NCBI GenBank assembly: GCA_050951505.1
Contig: JBMNJE010000011.1
Coordinates: forward strand, 434,001 to 498,000
Origin: DUOA01 sp012839095
Lineage (GTDB): Bacteria > Bacillota > Clostridia > Caldicoprobacterales > DTU083
DNA: 64,000 bases
Direction of reading: 5' to 3'
A program made the position numbers and the translations under genes. The notes beneath the pieces were generated by a model. That model worked only from the letters and a program-made list of their open reading frames with translations. It was not told the origin of the DNA and made no database searches. The first letter of the stretch is position 1. Each line of letters opens with the position of its first letter. This document shows positions 42,101-51,879 of this stretch, in pieces.

Positions 42101-43554
42101 GACAGTACAATAAACTGATATTTGAGTGTTCCAGTGCCGGAAGGAAGGCATACAGTCTTCCGCCTGCTGATGTGCCTTCATCTGAGCTTCCGCTTTCACT
42201 GATACGTTCTGAACACGCTGAACTGCCTGAAGTCAGCGAGGTGGATGTAATAAGGCATTATACAAATCTCTCCCAGAAGAACTATGCTGTGGATCTGGGA
42301 ATCTATCCCCTGGGTTCCTGCACCATGAAATACAATCCCAAAATAAATGAAGAAGCAGCAAGACTGCCGGGTTTTTCCGAAATTCATCCCTGCCAGCCTG
42401 CAGAGACAGTTCAGGGAGCCTTACAGTTGATGGCTGAGCTTGAAGAGATGCTTTGTGAGATCACCGGTATGTCTGCTTTCACTATGCAGCCTTCTGCCGG
42501 AGCACAAGGTGAGACATTGGGTCTTATGATAATAAAGGCTTATCATAGGCAGCGGGGGGAAGAAAAGAGAAGAAAGATCATAATCCCCGATTCTGCCCAT
42601 GGCACCAATCCTGCTACTGCAGGCATGCTTGGTATGGAAGTGGTGGAGGTTAAGTCTGATTCTGACGGGGGAGTGGATCTTGATGATCTGAGAAAGGTCC
42701 TGAGCGATGAAATAGCAGGTCTGATGCTCACAAACCCCAGTACCTTGGGTTTATTTGAAACAAACATTGTTGAAATCGCTGATATGGTGCATGAAGCAGG
42801 CGGCTTGCTGTACTACGACGGTGCCAACGCCAATGCCATTATGGGTATAACCCGTCCCGGTGACATGGGTTTTGATGTGCTGCATCTGAACCTTCACAAA
42901 ACCTTTTCCACGCCCCATGGCGGAGGAGGTCCGGGTGCCGGTCCTGTCGGTGTTGCGCCGCATCTCGTCGATTTTCTGCCTGTACCTGTTATTATCAAAA
43001 AACAAGGTAATTATGAATTGGATTATGACAGGCCGTTGTCGGTAGGAAAGGTCAAGTCATTTTACGGAAACTTTGGTGTCTTGGTACGTGCATACACCTA
43101 TATAAAAACAATGGGGGCACAGGGATTGAAACGAGTGAGTGAAATGGCTGTGTTAAATGCCAATTATATGAAGGAAGAGTTAAAGGAATTTTATGAACTG
43201 CCCTTTTCACAAACCTGTATGCATGAGTTTGTCTTAAGTCACTTGAAAAACAATCCCTACGGAATCACTACTAAACAAATAGCCAAACGATTGCTTGATT
43301 TTGGCATGCATCCGCCTACCATCTATTTTCCTCTGATAGTTGAGGAAGCCCTGATGATAGAACCAACAGAAACGGAAAGCCTGGAATCCATAAATGAATA
43401 TATCTCTGCATTAATCACAATAGCCCAGGAAGCGATAACAAATCCTGAAATTATTAAAACAGCACCTCATACTACCCCGGTGAAGTTGTTGGATGAAGTT
43501 CAGGCAGCCAGAAATCCAATAGTAAAATGGCAGAAGGAAGAAAAAAAGGGCTGA
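42097..43554 (+). CDS. gcvPB: Glycine dehydrogenase (decarboxylating) subunit 2
   Basis: The PLP-binding half of the split P protein, 485 residues. The Schiff-base Lys lies in LNLHKTFSTPHGGGGPG (near residue 267). YPLGSCTMKYNPK near residue 70, QPSAGAQGE near residue 131 and DSAHGTNPATA near residue 165 are conserved. The split P protein is typical of Bacillota. The operon ends here, followed by about 150 bases with no clear terminator. Confidence 0.97.
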   Translation: MRQYNKLIFECSSAGRKAYSLPPADVPSSELPLSLIRSEHAELPEVSEVDVIRHYTNLSQKNYAVDLGIYPLGSCTMKYNPKINEEAARLPGFSEIHPCQPAETVQGALQLMAELEEMLCEITGMSAFTMQPSAGAQGETLGLMIIKAYHRQRGEEKRRKIIIPDSAHGTNPATAGMLGMEVVEVKSDSDGGVDLDDLRKVLSDEIAGLMLTNPSTLGLFETNIVEIADMVHEAGGLLYYDGANANAIMGITRPGDMGFDVLHLNLHKTFSTPHGGGGPGAGPVGVAPHLVDFLPVPVIIKKQGNYELDYDRPLSVGKVKSFYGNFGVLVRAYTYIKTMGAQGLKRVSEMAVLNANYMKEELKEFYELPFSQTCMHEFVLSHLKNNPYGITTKQIAKRLLDFGMHPPTIYFPLIVEEALMIEPTETESLESINEYISALITIAQEAITNPEIIKTAPHTTPVKLLDEVQAARNPIVKWQKEEKKG

Positions 43555-43705
43555 AGGATCTTTTAATATTCTGACAAAGGCAGGATATTATCTTCCTAGT
43601 GGTATTTCATAGGTGAGTGAACCATTTGGATGAATGATTTCTTATACTCCCGCATAGGATGCAGTGTAGAATGACAGACCACAGTCAGAATAAGGAGCTA
43701 GGCAT

Positions 43706-45133
43706 ATGAAAATTCCAAACCTGGAACATCTTAGCTATCTTGCCTTATGTGCACTAAGCGATGGAGTTATTATAATCAACCGCTGCGGCCGGGTATTGTT
43801 TATGAACCAGGCCGCTCAACAACTAACCGGAAGTGAAATCAAGGAACCTGGCATTTCTTTGGATGAAGTTTTTTTTGCCTATATGAAAGACAGCGGACAA
43901 AGGTATTCTCCTCCACTGGAGGGAAATATCGATACGCTTGTGCTGCCTGATTATCTGCTTCTGTCAAACATAAAAACTGCAGCAAAGATCTATATCAGCG
44001 GGAAGTTATCTTCATACAGCGATGCGGACGATGCTTTCTGCGGATTTGTTCTGATGATTCAGGATATATCCCATCTTAAGCAGAGAGAGATTGAAGCTGC
44101 ATACAATTGCTTTAACGACTCACTTACAGAGCTGTATAATCGTTCTTTTTTTGAAGCCGAAATGAAACGCCTGAGCAGTAGCCGTATGCTGCCTCTGTCT
44201 GTCATTGTAGGGGATGCAAATGGATTGAAGCTGGTGAATGATGCCTTCGGTCACAGTGAGGGAGATAAGCTGCTCAAGAGAATAGCTGATATTATGCGCT
44301 CGGTTTGCAGAAAGGAGGATATCCTTGCCAGGACAGGCGGTGATGAGTTCGCCATTCTTCTGCCCCAGGTAGGGGCGGAGGGAGCAGAGCTTATTGTGAA
44401 GAGAATTCGTGAAACCTGCCGCCGGGTTGATTCATTCCCCATACCTGTGAGTATTTCACTTGGAGCCGCTACCAGGGAAAGTCCGGATACTGACATTTGG
44501 TCCATTTACAGGTTGGCAGAAGAAAGAATGTATCAAGCTAAGATGAAGGAAGGCCGCATAATACGGAGCGAAATTATAGATTCCATTTGTAAATCCCTGG
44601 AGGATCATGCAGAAGAAACACAGGCGCACGGCAATCGCATAAAGGATTTGGCATTAAGACTGGCTGACCGAATCGGACTGAGTGAATATGAACGAAGCCA
44701 GCTGGAATTATTGGCAATGATCCATGATATCGGCAAAATCGCAATCCCCCGTTCAATTCTGTCCAAGCCTGATAAGCTTGATCTTGACGAGTGGTCAATT
44801 GTACGAAAACATTCAGAAATTGGCTACCGCATTGCTGCCTATTCACCTGAGCTGGCTTTTCTGGCCGATGCTATCCTGAGTCATCATGAGCGCTGGGACG
44901 GGAAAGGTTATCCTCAGGGGCTCATTGGCAGGCAGATTCCTTTGGTTTCGAGAATCATAGCCATAATTGATGCCTATGATATTCTGACCCATGGAAGGCC
45001 TTACAGAAAACCATCCGCGCCGGAAATAGCCCTGAAAGAAATAGAAGGCAATGCAGGAACCCAATTCGATAACGAGCTGGTTTCGCAATTTATTACAATG
45101 ATGATAGAGGATGTTTTGGAGCAAGCCCTTTAA
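43706..45133 (+). CDS. PAS-GGDEF-HD-GYP signalling protein
   Basis: A 475-residue cytosolic c-di-GMP protein without membrane segments. A PAS domain (about 8-125) senses an unknown signal. The GGDEF domain (about 130-285) keeps GGDEF at about 211-215 and an RxxD inhibitory site (RKED) five residues ahead. The HD-GYP domain (about 295-465) keeps HDIGK near 340 and HHERWDGKGYP near 392. Both synthesis and breakdown motifs therefore look intact, which is unusual in one polypeptide. The gene is on its own between gcvPB and dprA. Confidence 0.93.
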   Translation: MKIPNLEHLSYLALCALSDGVIIINRCGRVLFMNQAAQQLTGSEIKEPGISLDEVFFAYMKDSGQRYSPPLEGNIDTLVLPDYLLLSNIKTAAKIYISGKLSSYSDADDAFCGFVLMIQDISHLKQREIEAAYNCFNDSLTELYNRSFFEAEMKRLSSSRMLPLSVIVGDANGLKLVNDAFGHSEGDKLLKRIADIMRSVCRKEDILARTGGDEFAILLPQVGAEGAELIVKRIRETCRRVDSFPIPVSISLGAATRESPDTDIWSIYRLAEERMYQAKMKEGRIIRSEIIDSICKSLEDHAEETQAHGNRIKDLALRLADRIGLSEYERSQLELLAMIHDIGKIAIPRSILSKPDKLDLDEWSIVRKHSEIGYRIAAYSPELAFLADAILSHHERWDGKGYPQGLIGRQIPLVSRIIAIIDAYDILTHGRPYRKPSAPEIALKEIEGNAGTQFDNELVSQFITMMIEDVLEQAL

Positions 45134-45177
45134 GCTTGTTTGCGTCTACATAAGATTTACAGGAGAGTGGGAATAAG

Positions 45178-46296
45178 GTGTCCGAAGATAAGCTGTACTG
45201 GATATGGCTGAGCAGTATACCAGGAATTGGAGCAAGACGTTTTTATAAGCTGATGGAATACTATGAAAACCCGCAGCGTCTGTACTACGCTTCAGAAGTA
45301 GATTTGAAAGCCGCTGCCGGTATTCTGGGAGAAAAGACCGCAGATCAGCTGCTTAAGGCCAGATGTGATGAAAATCTTGAAGTGGCCCGGACCCTGATGG
45401 AGAGTTCTGATTTGGAAATTCTGACTCTTCTCAGCCCCTCCTACCCGCCGCTCTTAAAATCCATCTACGATCCTCCTCCTGTATTATACTGCAGGGGAAG
45501 GCCGCTGCTTTGCAAGCAGCATTCAATAGCTGTTGTAGGTTCACGTCGATCTTCGGAATACGGAAGGACAGCTGCAAGAAAAATATCCTGCAGGCTGGCG
45601 CAGGCAGGAGTGACTATTGTCAGCGGAATGGCACGGGGTATCGACACTATGGCGCATAAAGGAGCTCTGGAAGCAGAGGCTGGTTATACAATAGCTGTTC
45701 TGGGCAGCGGAGTGGATTACGTATACCCGGCTGAAAATGCAGCACTTTATCGTTCCATATGCGATCAGGGCACAATAATGAGCGAATATCCACCGGGCAC
45801 CATGCCTTCCCCGGGTAATTTTCCTGCCAGGAATCGAATTGTGAGCGGATTGTCTCACGGAGTTCTGGTGGTGGAAGCCGGCACAAGAAGCGGTGCCCTT
45901 ATAACCGTAGACTGTGCCCTGGAGCAGGGGAGAGAGGTGTATGCACTGCCGGGCAATATCAGCAGTCCATTCAGCCAGGGAACCAATAAGCTTTTAAAGG
46001 AAGGAGCGAAAATGATCACCTCTGCAGAGGATATATTGGAGGATTTGGAAGGCACACTCGCTTTTCCGTCCATGGCCATGCTTCAGTCCGAGCCTGAACG
46101 ACAGGCTCCCGTTCTTGATTTTTTCGAATCCCTGGTGTATAATGCTTTGGAAGATGGGGAGAAGGGATTGGAAGAATTAATCCATATCACGCAGATGCCT
46201 GCAGGTCAATTAAATGGAGTCCTGACCCTCATGGAAATTAGGGGAATAATAAGACAATTGCCCGGCAAAATATTTATGAAGCAGTGGAAGACATAA
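45178..46296 (+). CDS. dprA: DNA processing protein DprA
   Basis: Loads RecA on incoming single-stranded DNA in transformation. The 372 residues have an N-terminal SAM-like part (PGIGARRFYKLM), a Rossmann core with VVGSRRSSEYGR near residue 120, SGMARGIDTMAHKGAL near residue 148, GSGVDYVYPAEN near residue 178 and RNRIVSGLS near residue 220, and a C-terminal winged-helix domain. GTG 45178 is the start. dprA and topA are 16 bases apart, the standard order. Confidence 0.96.
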   Translation: MSEDKLYWIWLSSIPGIGARRFYKLMEYYENPQRLYYASEVDLKAAAGILGEKTADQLLKARCDENLEVARTLMESSDLEILTLLSPSYPPLLKSIYDPPPVLYCRGRPLLCKQHSIAVVGSRRSSEYGRTAARKISCRLAQAGVTIVSGMARGIDTMAHKGALEAEAGYTIAVLGSGVDYVYPAENAALYRSICDQGTIMSEYPPGTMPSPGNFPARNRIVSGLSHGVLVVEAGTRSGALITVDCALEQGREVYALPGNISSPFSQGTNKLLKEGAKMITSAEDILEDLEGTLAFPSMAMLQSEPERQAPVLDFFESLVYNALEDGEKGLEELIHITQMPAGQLNGVLTLMEIRGIIRQLPGKIFMKQWKT

Positions 46297-46311
46297 CATG
46301 GAGGATATTAA

Positions 46312-48459
46312 ATGGCACAAAAACTGGTCATAGTGGAATCACCTGCCAAAGCCAAGACCGTTAAAAAATTTTTAGGCAGAGGGTATACAGTTGAGGCATC
46401 CATGGGACATGTAAAAGATTTGCCTAAAAGTCAGCTGGGTGTTGATCCGGAAAATCAATTTGAACCGAAATACATAACTATCAGAGGTAAAGGAGAGCTG
46501 CTGGCAAAACTGAGAAAGGCAGCAAAAGGGACAGACAAAATTTTTCTGGCAACCGACCCGGACAGAGAAGGCGAGGCCATATCGTGGCACTTAGCTCATG
46601 TTTTGAATATAGATGAAGATACACCATGCCGTATTGTATTTAACGAGATTACCGAACAGGCTGTCAAGAATGCGATAAAGAACCCCCGGACCATTAACCG
46701 GAATCTGGTGGACGCACAACAGGCACGCAGGATACTGGACAGGGTTGTAGGATATAAAATCAGTCCTCTGCTTTGGCGCAAGGTGCGTAAGGGGCTCAGT
46801 GCCGGACGGGTACAATCAGTTGCCACACGCATGATTTGTGACAGAGAAAAAGAAATTCAGGATTTCAAGCCAGAAGAGTACTGGACACTAAAGGGAGATT
46901 TTCTTCCTCTTTCACCGGAAAACCATGACACAACCCGCAAAAATGCAAAGAACAGTCAGTCAGGCAAGGAGGTTCAAGTCTTTGAAGCCTCCTTGTATGG
47001 ATTGAAGGACAAAAAGCTGGAACCAAGGTCCAAAGAGGATATGGACCGGATTCTTGCTGATTTGGAAAAAGCTTCGTTCCGTGTGGTAAAGATACAAAAA
47101 GGCCAGAGGAAACGGAAGGCACCTCCGCCCTTTACCACCAGTACCCTGCAACAGGAAGCATCCAGAAAACTGGGATTCAGCACTAAGAAAACCATGCTGC
47201 TGGCCCAGCAGCTGTATGAAGGTGTGGATGTAAAGGGAGAGGGTTCCATTGCTTTGGTAACCTATATCCGTACAGATTCCACCCGGGTTTCTTCTGATGC
47301 ACAAAATGCCTGCAGGTTATTAATTGAGGAAAAATACGGCAGGGACTTCATTCCCGATAAACCAAATGTATTCAAAGGCAGAAAAAATGCACAGGATGCT
47401 CATGAAGCTATTCGTCCCACCTACCTGGAATGGAATCCCGACCGGCTGAAAGATTCGCTTAAAAGAGATCAACTACGCTTGTATCGTTTGATCTATGAAC
47501 GTTTCCTGGCCAGTCAAATGAGTCCTGCTGTATATGATGTGATCACCATTCATATTTCAGCCGGCTACTACATTTTCCGCGCCAATGGCTCCAGGAAAGC
47601 ATTTACCGGCTATACTGCTGTTTATATGGAAAGCAATGATGAAGGCAGCGATGAGAAGGATGTCAATCTGCCCCTCCTTAAGGAAGGACAGGAATTGCAG
47701 TTAAAGGAATGGAAACCGGAACAGCATTTTACTCAGCCGCCGCCGCGCTATACCGAAGCTTCCCTGGTGCGTGCTTTGGAAGAGAACGGAATTGGGAGAC
47801 CGAGTACATATGCTCCTACCATATCCACTATATTGTCCCGCGGTTATATTGAGCGAGAGGCAAAATCCCTGCTGCCGACAGAGCTTGGCATTATTGTTAA
47901 TGAATTAATGATGGAATATTTCCCGAACATAATGGATTTACAGTTTACTGCTGATATGGAGCAAAAGTTGGATGCGGTGGAAGAGGGTAAAATAGACTGG
48001 CGTGATATTCTGAATGATTTTTACGGTCCATTTGAGCAGTATCTGGAGCATGCAGATAAATCCATTGAAAAGATTGAAGTTCAGGACGAGGTATCCGATG
48101 TGGTTTGCGAAAACTGCGGCAGCAATATGGTAGTCAAGAGCGGACGCTACGGTAAGTTTCTGGCCTGTCCCAACTTCCCGGAATGCAGGAATACCAAGCC
48201 TATCGTGGAGGAAGTGGATGCAGACTGCCCCAAATGCGGCGGTTCAATTGTAGTGCGCAGATCCAAGCGGGGCAGAAAATTTTATGGCTGCGACAACTAT
48301 CCCAATTGTGATTTTGTCTCCTGGGACCCGCTGGTTAAGGATAAATGTCCGGATTGCGGCAGTTATATGACAAAAAAGAGCACTGCTGCCCAGACAAAAA
48401 TAGTATGTTCTGATAAAAAATGCGGTTACTCCCGGATAGTAAATGAAGAAAAGGAATAA
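46312..48459 (+). CDS. topA: DNA topoisomerase I
   Basis: Type IA topoisomerase that relaxes negative supercoils, 715 residues. The Toprim domain starts LVIVESPAKAKTVKKFLG, with DPDREGEAI near residue 84. The active-site Tyr is in TYIRTDSTR at about residue 318. At the C terminus there are three zinc ribbons: CENCGSN (near 599), CPKCGGS (near 642), CPDCGSY (near 681). GGAGG precedes ATG 46312. The order dprA-topA-trmFO matches Bacillus. Confidence 0.97.
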   Translation: MAQKLVIVESPAKAKTVKKFLGRGYTVEASMGHVKDLPKSQLGVDPENQFEPKYITIRGKGELLAKLRKAAKGTDKIFLATDPDREGEAISWHLAHVLNIDEDTPCRIVFNEITEQAVKNAIKNPRTINRNLVDAQQARRILDRVVGYKISPLLWRKVRKGLSAGRVQSVATRMICDREKEIQDFKPEEYWTLKGDFLPLSPENHDTTRKNAKNSQSGKEVQVFEASLYGLKDKKLEPRSKEDMDRILADLEKASFRVVKIQKGQRKRKAPPPFTTSTLQQEASRKLGFSTKKTMLLAQQLYEGVDVKGEGSIALVTYIRTDSTRVSSDAQNACRLLIEEKYGRDFIPDKPNVFKGRKNAQDAHEAIRPTYLEWNPDRLKDSLKRDQLRLYRLIYERFLASQMSPAVYDVITIHISAGYYIFRANGSRKAFTGYTAVYMESNDEGSDEKDVNLPLLKEGQELQLKEWKPEQHFTQPPPRYTEASLVRALEENGIGRPSTYAPTISTILSRGYIEREAKSLLPTELGIIVNELMMEYFPNIMDLQFTADMEQKLDAVEEGKIDWRDILNDFYGPFEQYLEHADKSIEKIEVQDEVSDVVCENCGSNMVVKSGRYGKFLACPNFPECRNTKPIVEEVDADCPKCGGSIVVRRSKRGRKFYGCDNYPNCDFVSWDPLVKDKCPDCGSYMTKKSTAAQTKIVCSDKKCGYSRIVNEEKE

Positions 48460-48486
48460 CATGCCACTCTTAAAGGATGAAATATA

Positions 48487-49794
48487 ATGAAGGCGACGGT
48501 GATAGGTGCCGGGCTGGCCGGCTGCGAGGCTGCCTGGCAGCTGGCTGAACATGGAATAGAGGTCAGATTGTATGAAATGAGGCCCGGAAAGATGACGCCG
48601 GCCCATGAAACTGATAAATTGGCAGAGCTGGTATGCAGTAACTCGTTAAAGTCAGACAGCATGGACAATGCTGCCGGGCTGCTGAAAGAAGAAATGCGCA
48701 GGATGAATTCCTTGATATTGGAAGCTGCAGACAGGAATCGTGTGCCCGCAGGAAGTGCTCTGGCAGTGGACAGGGAAGGTTTTTCAACCTATCTGACCAG
48801 GAAGATTGAGCAGCATCCCAATATCAGATTAATCCGGCAGGAAGTTACTGACATTCCTGATGACAAGGATGAACCGATTATCGTAGCTACGGGTCCTCTG
48901 TCATCTTCATCCATTTCTGAAAGCATAGCCAGGTTAATCAGACAGGATTATTTATATTTTTATGATGCAGCTGCCCCGATTGTTACCTATGAATCACTTA
49001 ACTTGGAAAAAGTCTATCGTGCTTCCCGTTATGGAAGAGGAGAGGATGATTATATAAATTGCCCCTTGTCCAGGGACGAGTATTTGGTCTTTTATCATGA
49101 ACTTATACATGCTGAGAGAGCTCAAATTAATGAGTTTGAAGACAGCAGAGTCTTTGAGGGCTGCATGCCCATAGAAATCATGGCACGCCGAGGTGAGGAT
49201 ACCATTCGATTCGGACCGCTGAAGCCGGTAGGTCTGCCGGATCCCAGAACGGGGAAAGAACCGTATGCCGTAGTCCAGCTGCGTCAGGATGATGCCAGGG
49301 GCACCCTCTATAATCTTGTCGGCTTTCAGACCAACTTGAAATTTGGGGAGCAGAAACGTGTTTTTTCATTGATTCCCGGGTTGGAACAGGCTGATTTTGT
49401 AAGATACGGAGTAATGCATAGAAATACCTACATCCATTCACCTAAGCTGCTCGATCAATTCTACCGACTGAAAAACAATCCCAATATCTTTTTTGCCGGT
49501 CAGATTACCGGAGTTGAAGGGTACCTGGAATCTGCATCAAGCGGTTTGCTGGCTGGTTTTAACCTGGCCCGCGTCATTAAAGGAAAAGAACCGGTTGATT
49601 TTACAGATCAAACAGCCATCGGTGCTTTGGCACATTATATATCCGGCACAGTTACGAAGGATTTTCAGCCTATGAATATAAATTTTGGTATCATTGCACC
49701 GCTGGACAGAAAAATCCGCAAGAAAAAAGAACGAAATAGGGAACTGGCTGCAAGAGCTCTGGCAGTTGTGGAATCAGTACGAAAATATAAGTAA
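48487..49794 (+). CDS. trmFO: Methylenetetrahydrofolate-tRNA-(uracil(54)-C5)-methyltransferase TrmFO
   Basis: Makes ribothymidine at U54 of tRNA from methylene-THF with FAD. The 435 residues start with the FAD-binding VIGAGLAGCEAAWQLAEHG, followed by LYEMRP, and VCSNSLKSD near residue 49 carries a conserved Cys. NINFGIIAPL near residue 397 is the C-terminal folate-region signature. It draws on methylene-THF, which the upstream gcv genes produce. The xerC gene seen between trmFO and hslV in Bacillus is absent. Confidence 0.96.
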   Translation: MKATVIGAGLAGCEAAWQLAEHGIEVRLYEMRPGKMTPAHETDKLAELVCSNSLKSDSMDNAAGLLKEEMRRMNSLILEAADRNRVPAGSALAVDREGFSTYLTRKIEQHPNIRLIRQEVTDIPDDKDEPIIVATGPLSSSSISESIARLIRQDYLYFYDAAAPIVTYESLNLEKVYRASRYGRGEDDYINCPLSRDEYLVFYHELIHAERAQINEFEDSRVFEGCMPIEIMARRGEDTIRFGPLKPVGLPDPRTGKEPYAVVQLRQDDARGTLYNLVGFQTNLKFGEQKRVFSLIPGLEQADFVRYGVMHRNTYIHSPKLLDQFYRLKNNPNIFFAGQITGVEGYLESASSGLLAGFNLARVIKGKEPVDFTDQTAIGALAHYISGTVTKDFQPMNINFGIIAPLDRKIRKKKERNRELAARALAVVESVRKYK

Positions 49795-49842
49795 GGAACC
49801 AGCATCATTTTGTCAGAATATACAGAATTGACTCAAATAATG

Positions 49843-49871
49843 TTGAATTGTCTGTATTAATATGTTAAGAT
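49843..49871 (+). promoter_or_regulatory. Predicted promoter for hslV-hslU-codY
   Basis: TTGAAT (49843-49848), 17 bp, TAAGAT (49866-49871), 34 bases before the hslV start. Confidence 0.5.
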
Positions 49872-49905
49872 TACAATGATTTGTGAAAAAAAAGGAGAAA
49901 ACTGC

Positions 49906-50436
49906 ATGTTAAGAGGGACTACTATAGTTGCAGTGAGAAGAAATGGAAGTGGAGCCATTGCGGGTGACGGCCAGGTTACTCTGGGGCAGGCAACCATAAT
50001 GAAACAAAAGGCACGAAAGGTGCGCCGTCTCTATCATGACAGAGTTCTTACAGGCTTTGCCGGTTCAGTTGCTGATGCATTTACGCTTAATGAAAGATTT
50101 GAAGCAAAACTGGAAGAATACAATGGAAATCTGCAGCGTGCTGCTGTTGAACTGGCAAGGGAGTGGCGATCCGATAAGGTCCTGCAGAAACTGGAAGCCA
50201 TGTTGATTGCCATGGACAGGAATAATCTTCTTATGATATCCGGTACTGGTGAGGTAATTGAGCCCGATGATGACGTAACTGCCATCGGCTCAGGAGGAAT
50301 GTATGCCATGGCAGCAGCCAAGGCATTGATTGCTCATACTGATATGAAAGCAGCCGATATCGTAAAAGAGGCATTGACGATCGCCTCTTCTATTTGTGTA
50401 TATACCAATGATAATATACATGTGGAAGAAATTTAA
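49906..50436 (+). CDS. hslV: ATP-dependent protease subunit HslV (ClpQ)
   Basis: Proteasome-like peptidase ring of HslUV, 176 residues. ATG 49906 is preferred, with AAGGAG at 49892-49897; the frame reaches back to ATG 49876 without such a site. The N terminus MLRGTTIVAVRR would be trimmed to expose the Thr nucleophile. GDGQVTLGQATIMK near residue 24, FAGSVADAFTL near residue 51 and IGSGGMYAMAAA near residue 127 are typical. It precedes hslU by 17 bases. Confidence 0.96.
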   Translation: MLRGTTIVAVRRNGSGAIAGDGQVTLGQATIMKQKARKVRRLYHDRVLTGFAGSVADAFTLNERFEAKLEEYNGNLQRAAVELAREWRSDKVLQKLEAMLIAMDRNNLLMISGTGEVIEPDDDVTAIGSGGMYAMAAAKALIAHTDMKAADIVKEALTIASSICVYTNDNIHVEEI

Positions 50437-50453
50437 AGGGGAGGAAGAAAATA

Positions 50454-51845
50454 ATGGATCTGACCCCTAAGGCAGTTGTCCGCGAGTTGGACCGCTATAT
50501 CATAGGACAGGCGGACGCCAAGCGTTCTGTAGCAATTGCTCTACGCAACCGTTACCGCAGAAGCTTGCTGGATGAAAAACTCAGAGAAGAAATTACACCT
50601 AAGAATATTATAATGATAGGACCAACCGGAGTTGGAAAAACGGAAATTGCCCGTCGTCTTGCCAAACTCGCCCGTGCTCCTTTTGTCAAAGTTGAGGCCA
50701 CCAAATTCACTGAGGTAGGATACGTAGGGCGGGATGTGGAATCCATTATCCGGGATCTGGTCGAATCATCGATTCGTATGGTAAAAAATGAAAAGGTGGA
50801 AAGTGTAAAAGAAAAGGCAGCTTTAGCTGCTGAAGAACGACTGTTGGATGTATTGCTGCCTGCCGGGAAAAAGAAAATATCCAGTCCTTTTGGATTTTTT
50901 CAGGATTCTTCCGATGAGCCGGTGGATGGTGAAATTATATCCGCTGAGTCCAGAGAAGAAGCGCCTCACAGTACCAGAGAAAAATTTCGTCAAAGACTAC
51001 GCGCCGGAAAACTGGAGGATTCGCTGGTGGAAATTGAGGTGGACGAAAGCAGATATCCCGGTGCCGGCCTTATTGCCGGAATGGGCAGTGAGGAAATGAT
51101 GATTCAGATTCAGGATGTCTTCGGCAACCTCTTCCCCAAAAAAACAAAAACAAAAAAGGTAAGTATCAAAGAAGCGCGCAGGTTGTTTGAGCAGGAAGAG
51201 GCTCAGAAAATAATTGATATGGATGAAGTGATAGACGAGGCTGTCCGTCTGGCGGAACACAGCGGCATTGTCTTCATCGATGAAATTGACAAGATAGCAG
51301 GAAAGGAAATGGCACATGGCCCGGATGTGTCAAGAGAAGGAGTACAGCGTGATATCCTTCCAATAGTTGAGGGAACCGTTGTGATGACCAAGTATGGTCC
51401 GGTTCGGACGGATTATATATTATTCATTGCAGCAGGCGCATTCCATGTTTCCAAGATATCCGATTTGATTCCGGAGCTGCAGGGGAGGTTTCCCATACGA
51501 GTGGAGCTGCAAAGCTTATCGGAAGATGATTTTCGGCAGATTCTGGTACAGCCCGAAAATGCCATAATAAAACAGCATATTGCACTAATGGCAACAGAAG
51601 GAGTCGAGCTGGTATTTACCGATGATGCAATTGAAGAGATTGCAAGAATCGCCTGTATCATGAATCAGAACAGTGAAAATATAGGGGCCAGAAGGCTTCA
51701 TACCGTAATGGAGAAGCTGATTGAGGAGTTGTCCTTTTATGCTGATGAGCTGCATGGACAGACCATAACAATCAACCGGGCTTTTGTGAAACAGAAGCTG
51801 AATGATGTCATAAAAGAAACGGATTTACACAAATATATACTGTAA
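50454..51845 (+). CDS. hslU: ATP-dependent protease ATPase subunit HslU (ClpY)
   Basis: AAA+ unfoldase partner of HslV, 463 residues. It starts DLTPKAVVRELDRYIIGQADAKR, then Walker A GPTGVGKTEIARR near residue 59 and the pore motif EVGYVGRDV near residue 87. An inserted I domain (about 110-230) precedes Walker B GIVFIDEIDKIA near residue 268 and the C-terminal HTVMEKLIEELSFYA. GGGGAGGA precedes ATG 50454. It is followed by codY. Confidence 0.97.
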   Translation: MDLTPKAVVRELDRYIIGQADAKRSVAIALRNRYRRSLLDEKLREEITPKNIIMIGPTGVGKTEIARRLAKLARAPFVKVEATKFTEVGYVGRDVESIIRDLVESSIRMVKNEKVESVKEKAALAAEERLLDVLLPAGKKKISSPFGFFQDSSDEPVDGEIISAESREEAPHSTREKFRQRLRAGKLEDSLVEIEVDESRYPGAGLIAGMGSEEMMIQIQDVFGNLFPKKTKTKKVSIKEARRLFEQEEAQKIIDMDEVIDEAVRLAEHSGIVFIDEIDKIAGKEMAHGPDVSREGVQRDILPIVEGTVVMTKYGPVRTDYILFIAAGAFHVSKISDLIPELQGRFPIRVELQSLSEDDFRQILVQPENAIIKQHIALMATEGVELVFTDDAIEEIARIACIMNQNSENIGARRLHTVMEKLIEELSFYADELHGQTITINRAFVKQKLNDVIKETDLHKYIL

Positions 51846-51879
51846 TTGAAATGAACAGAAGATGAGGAGTGACGTGCCA

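Noticed and set aside
49801..49830. CodY box upstream of hslV-hslU-codY
   Set aside because: The best alignment around TTTTGTCAGAATATA has about five mismatches to the 15-base consensus, so it is not above chance.
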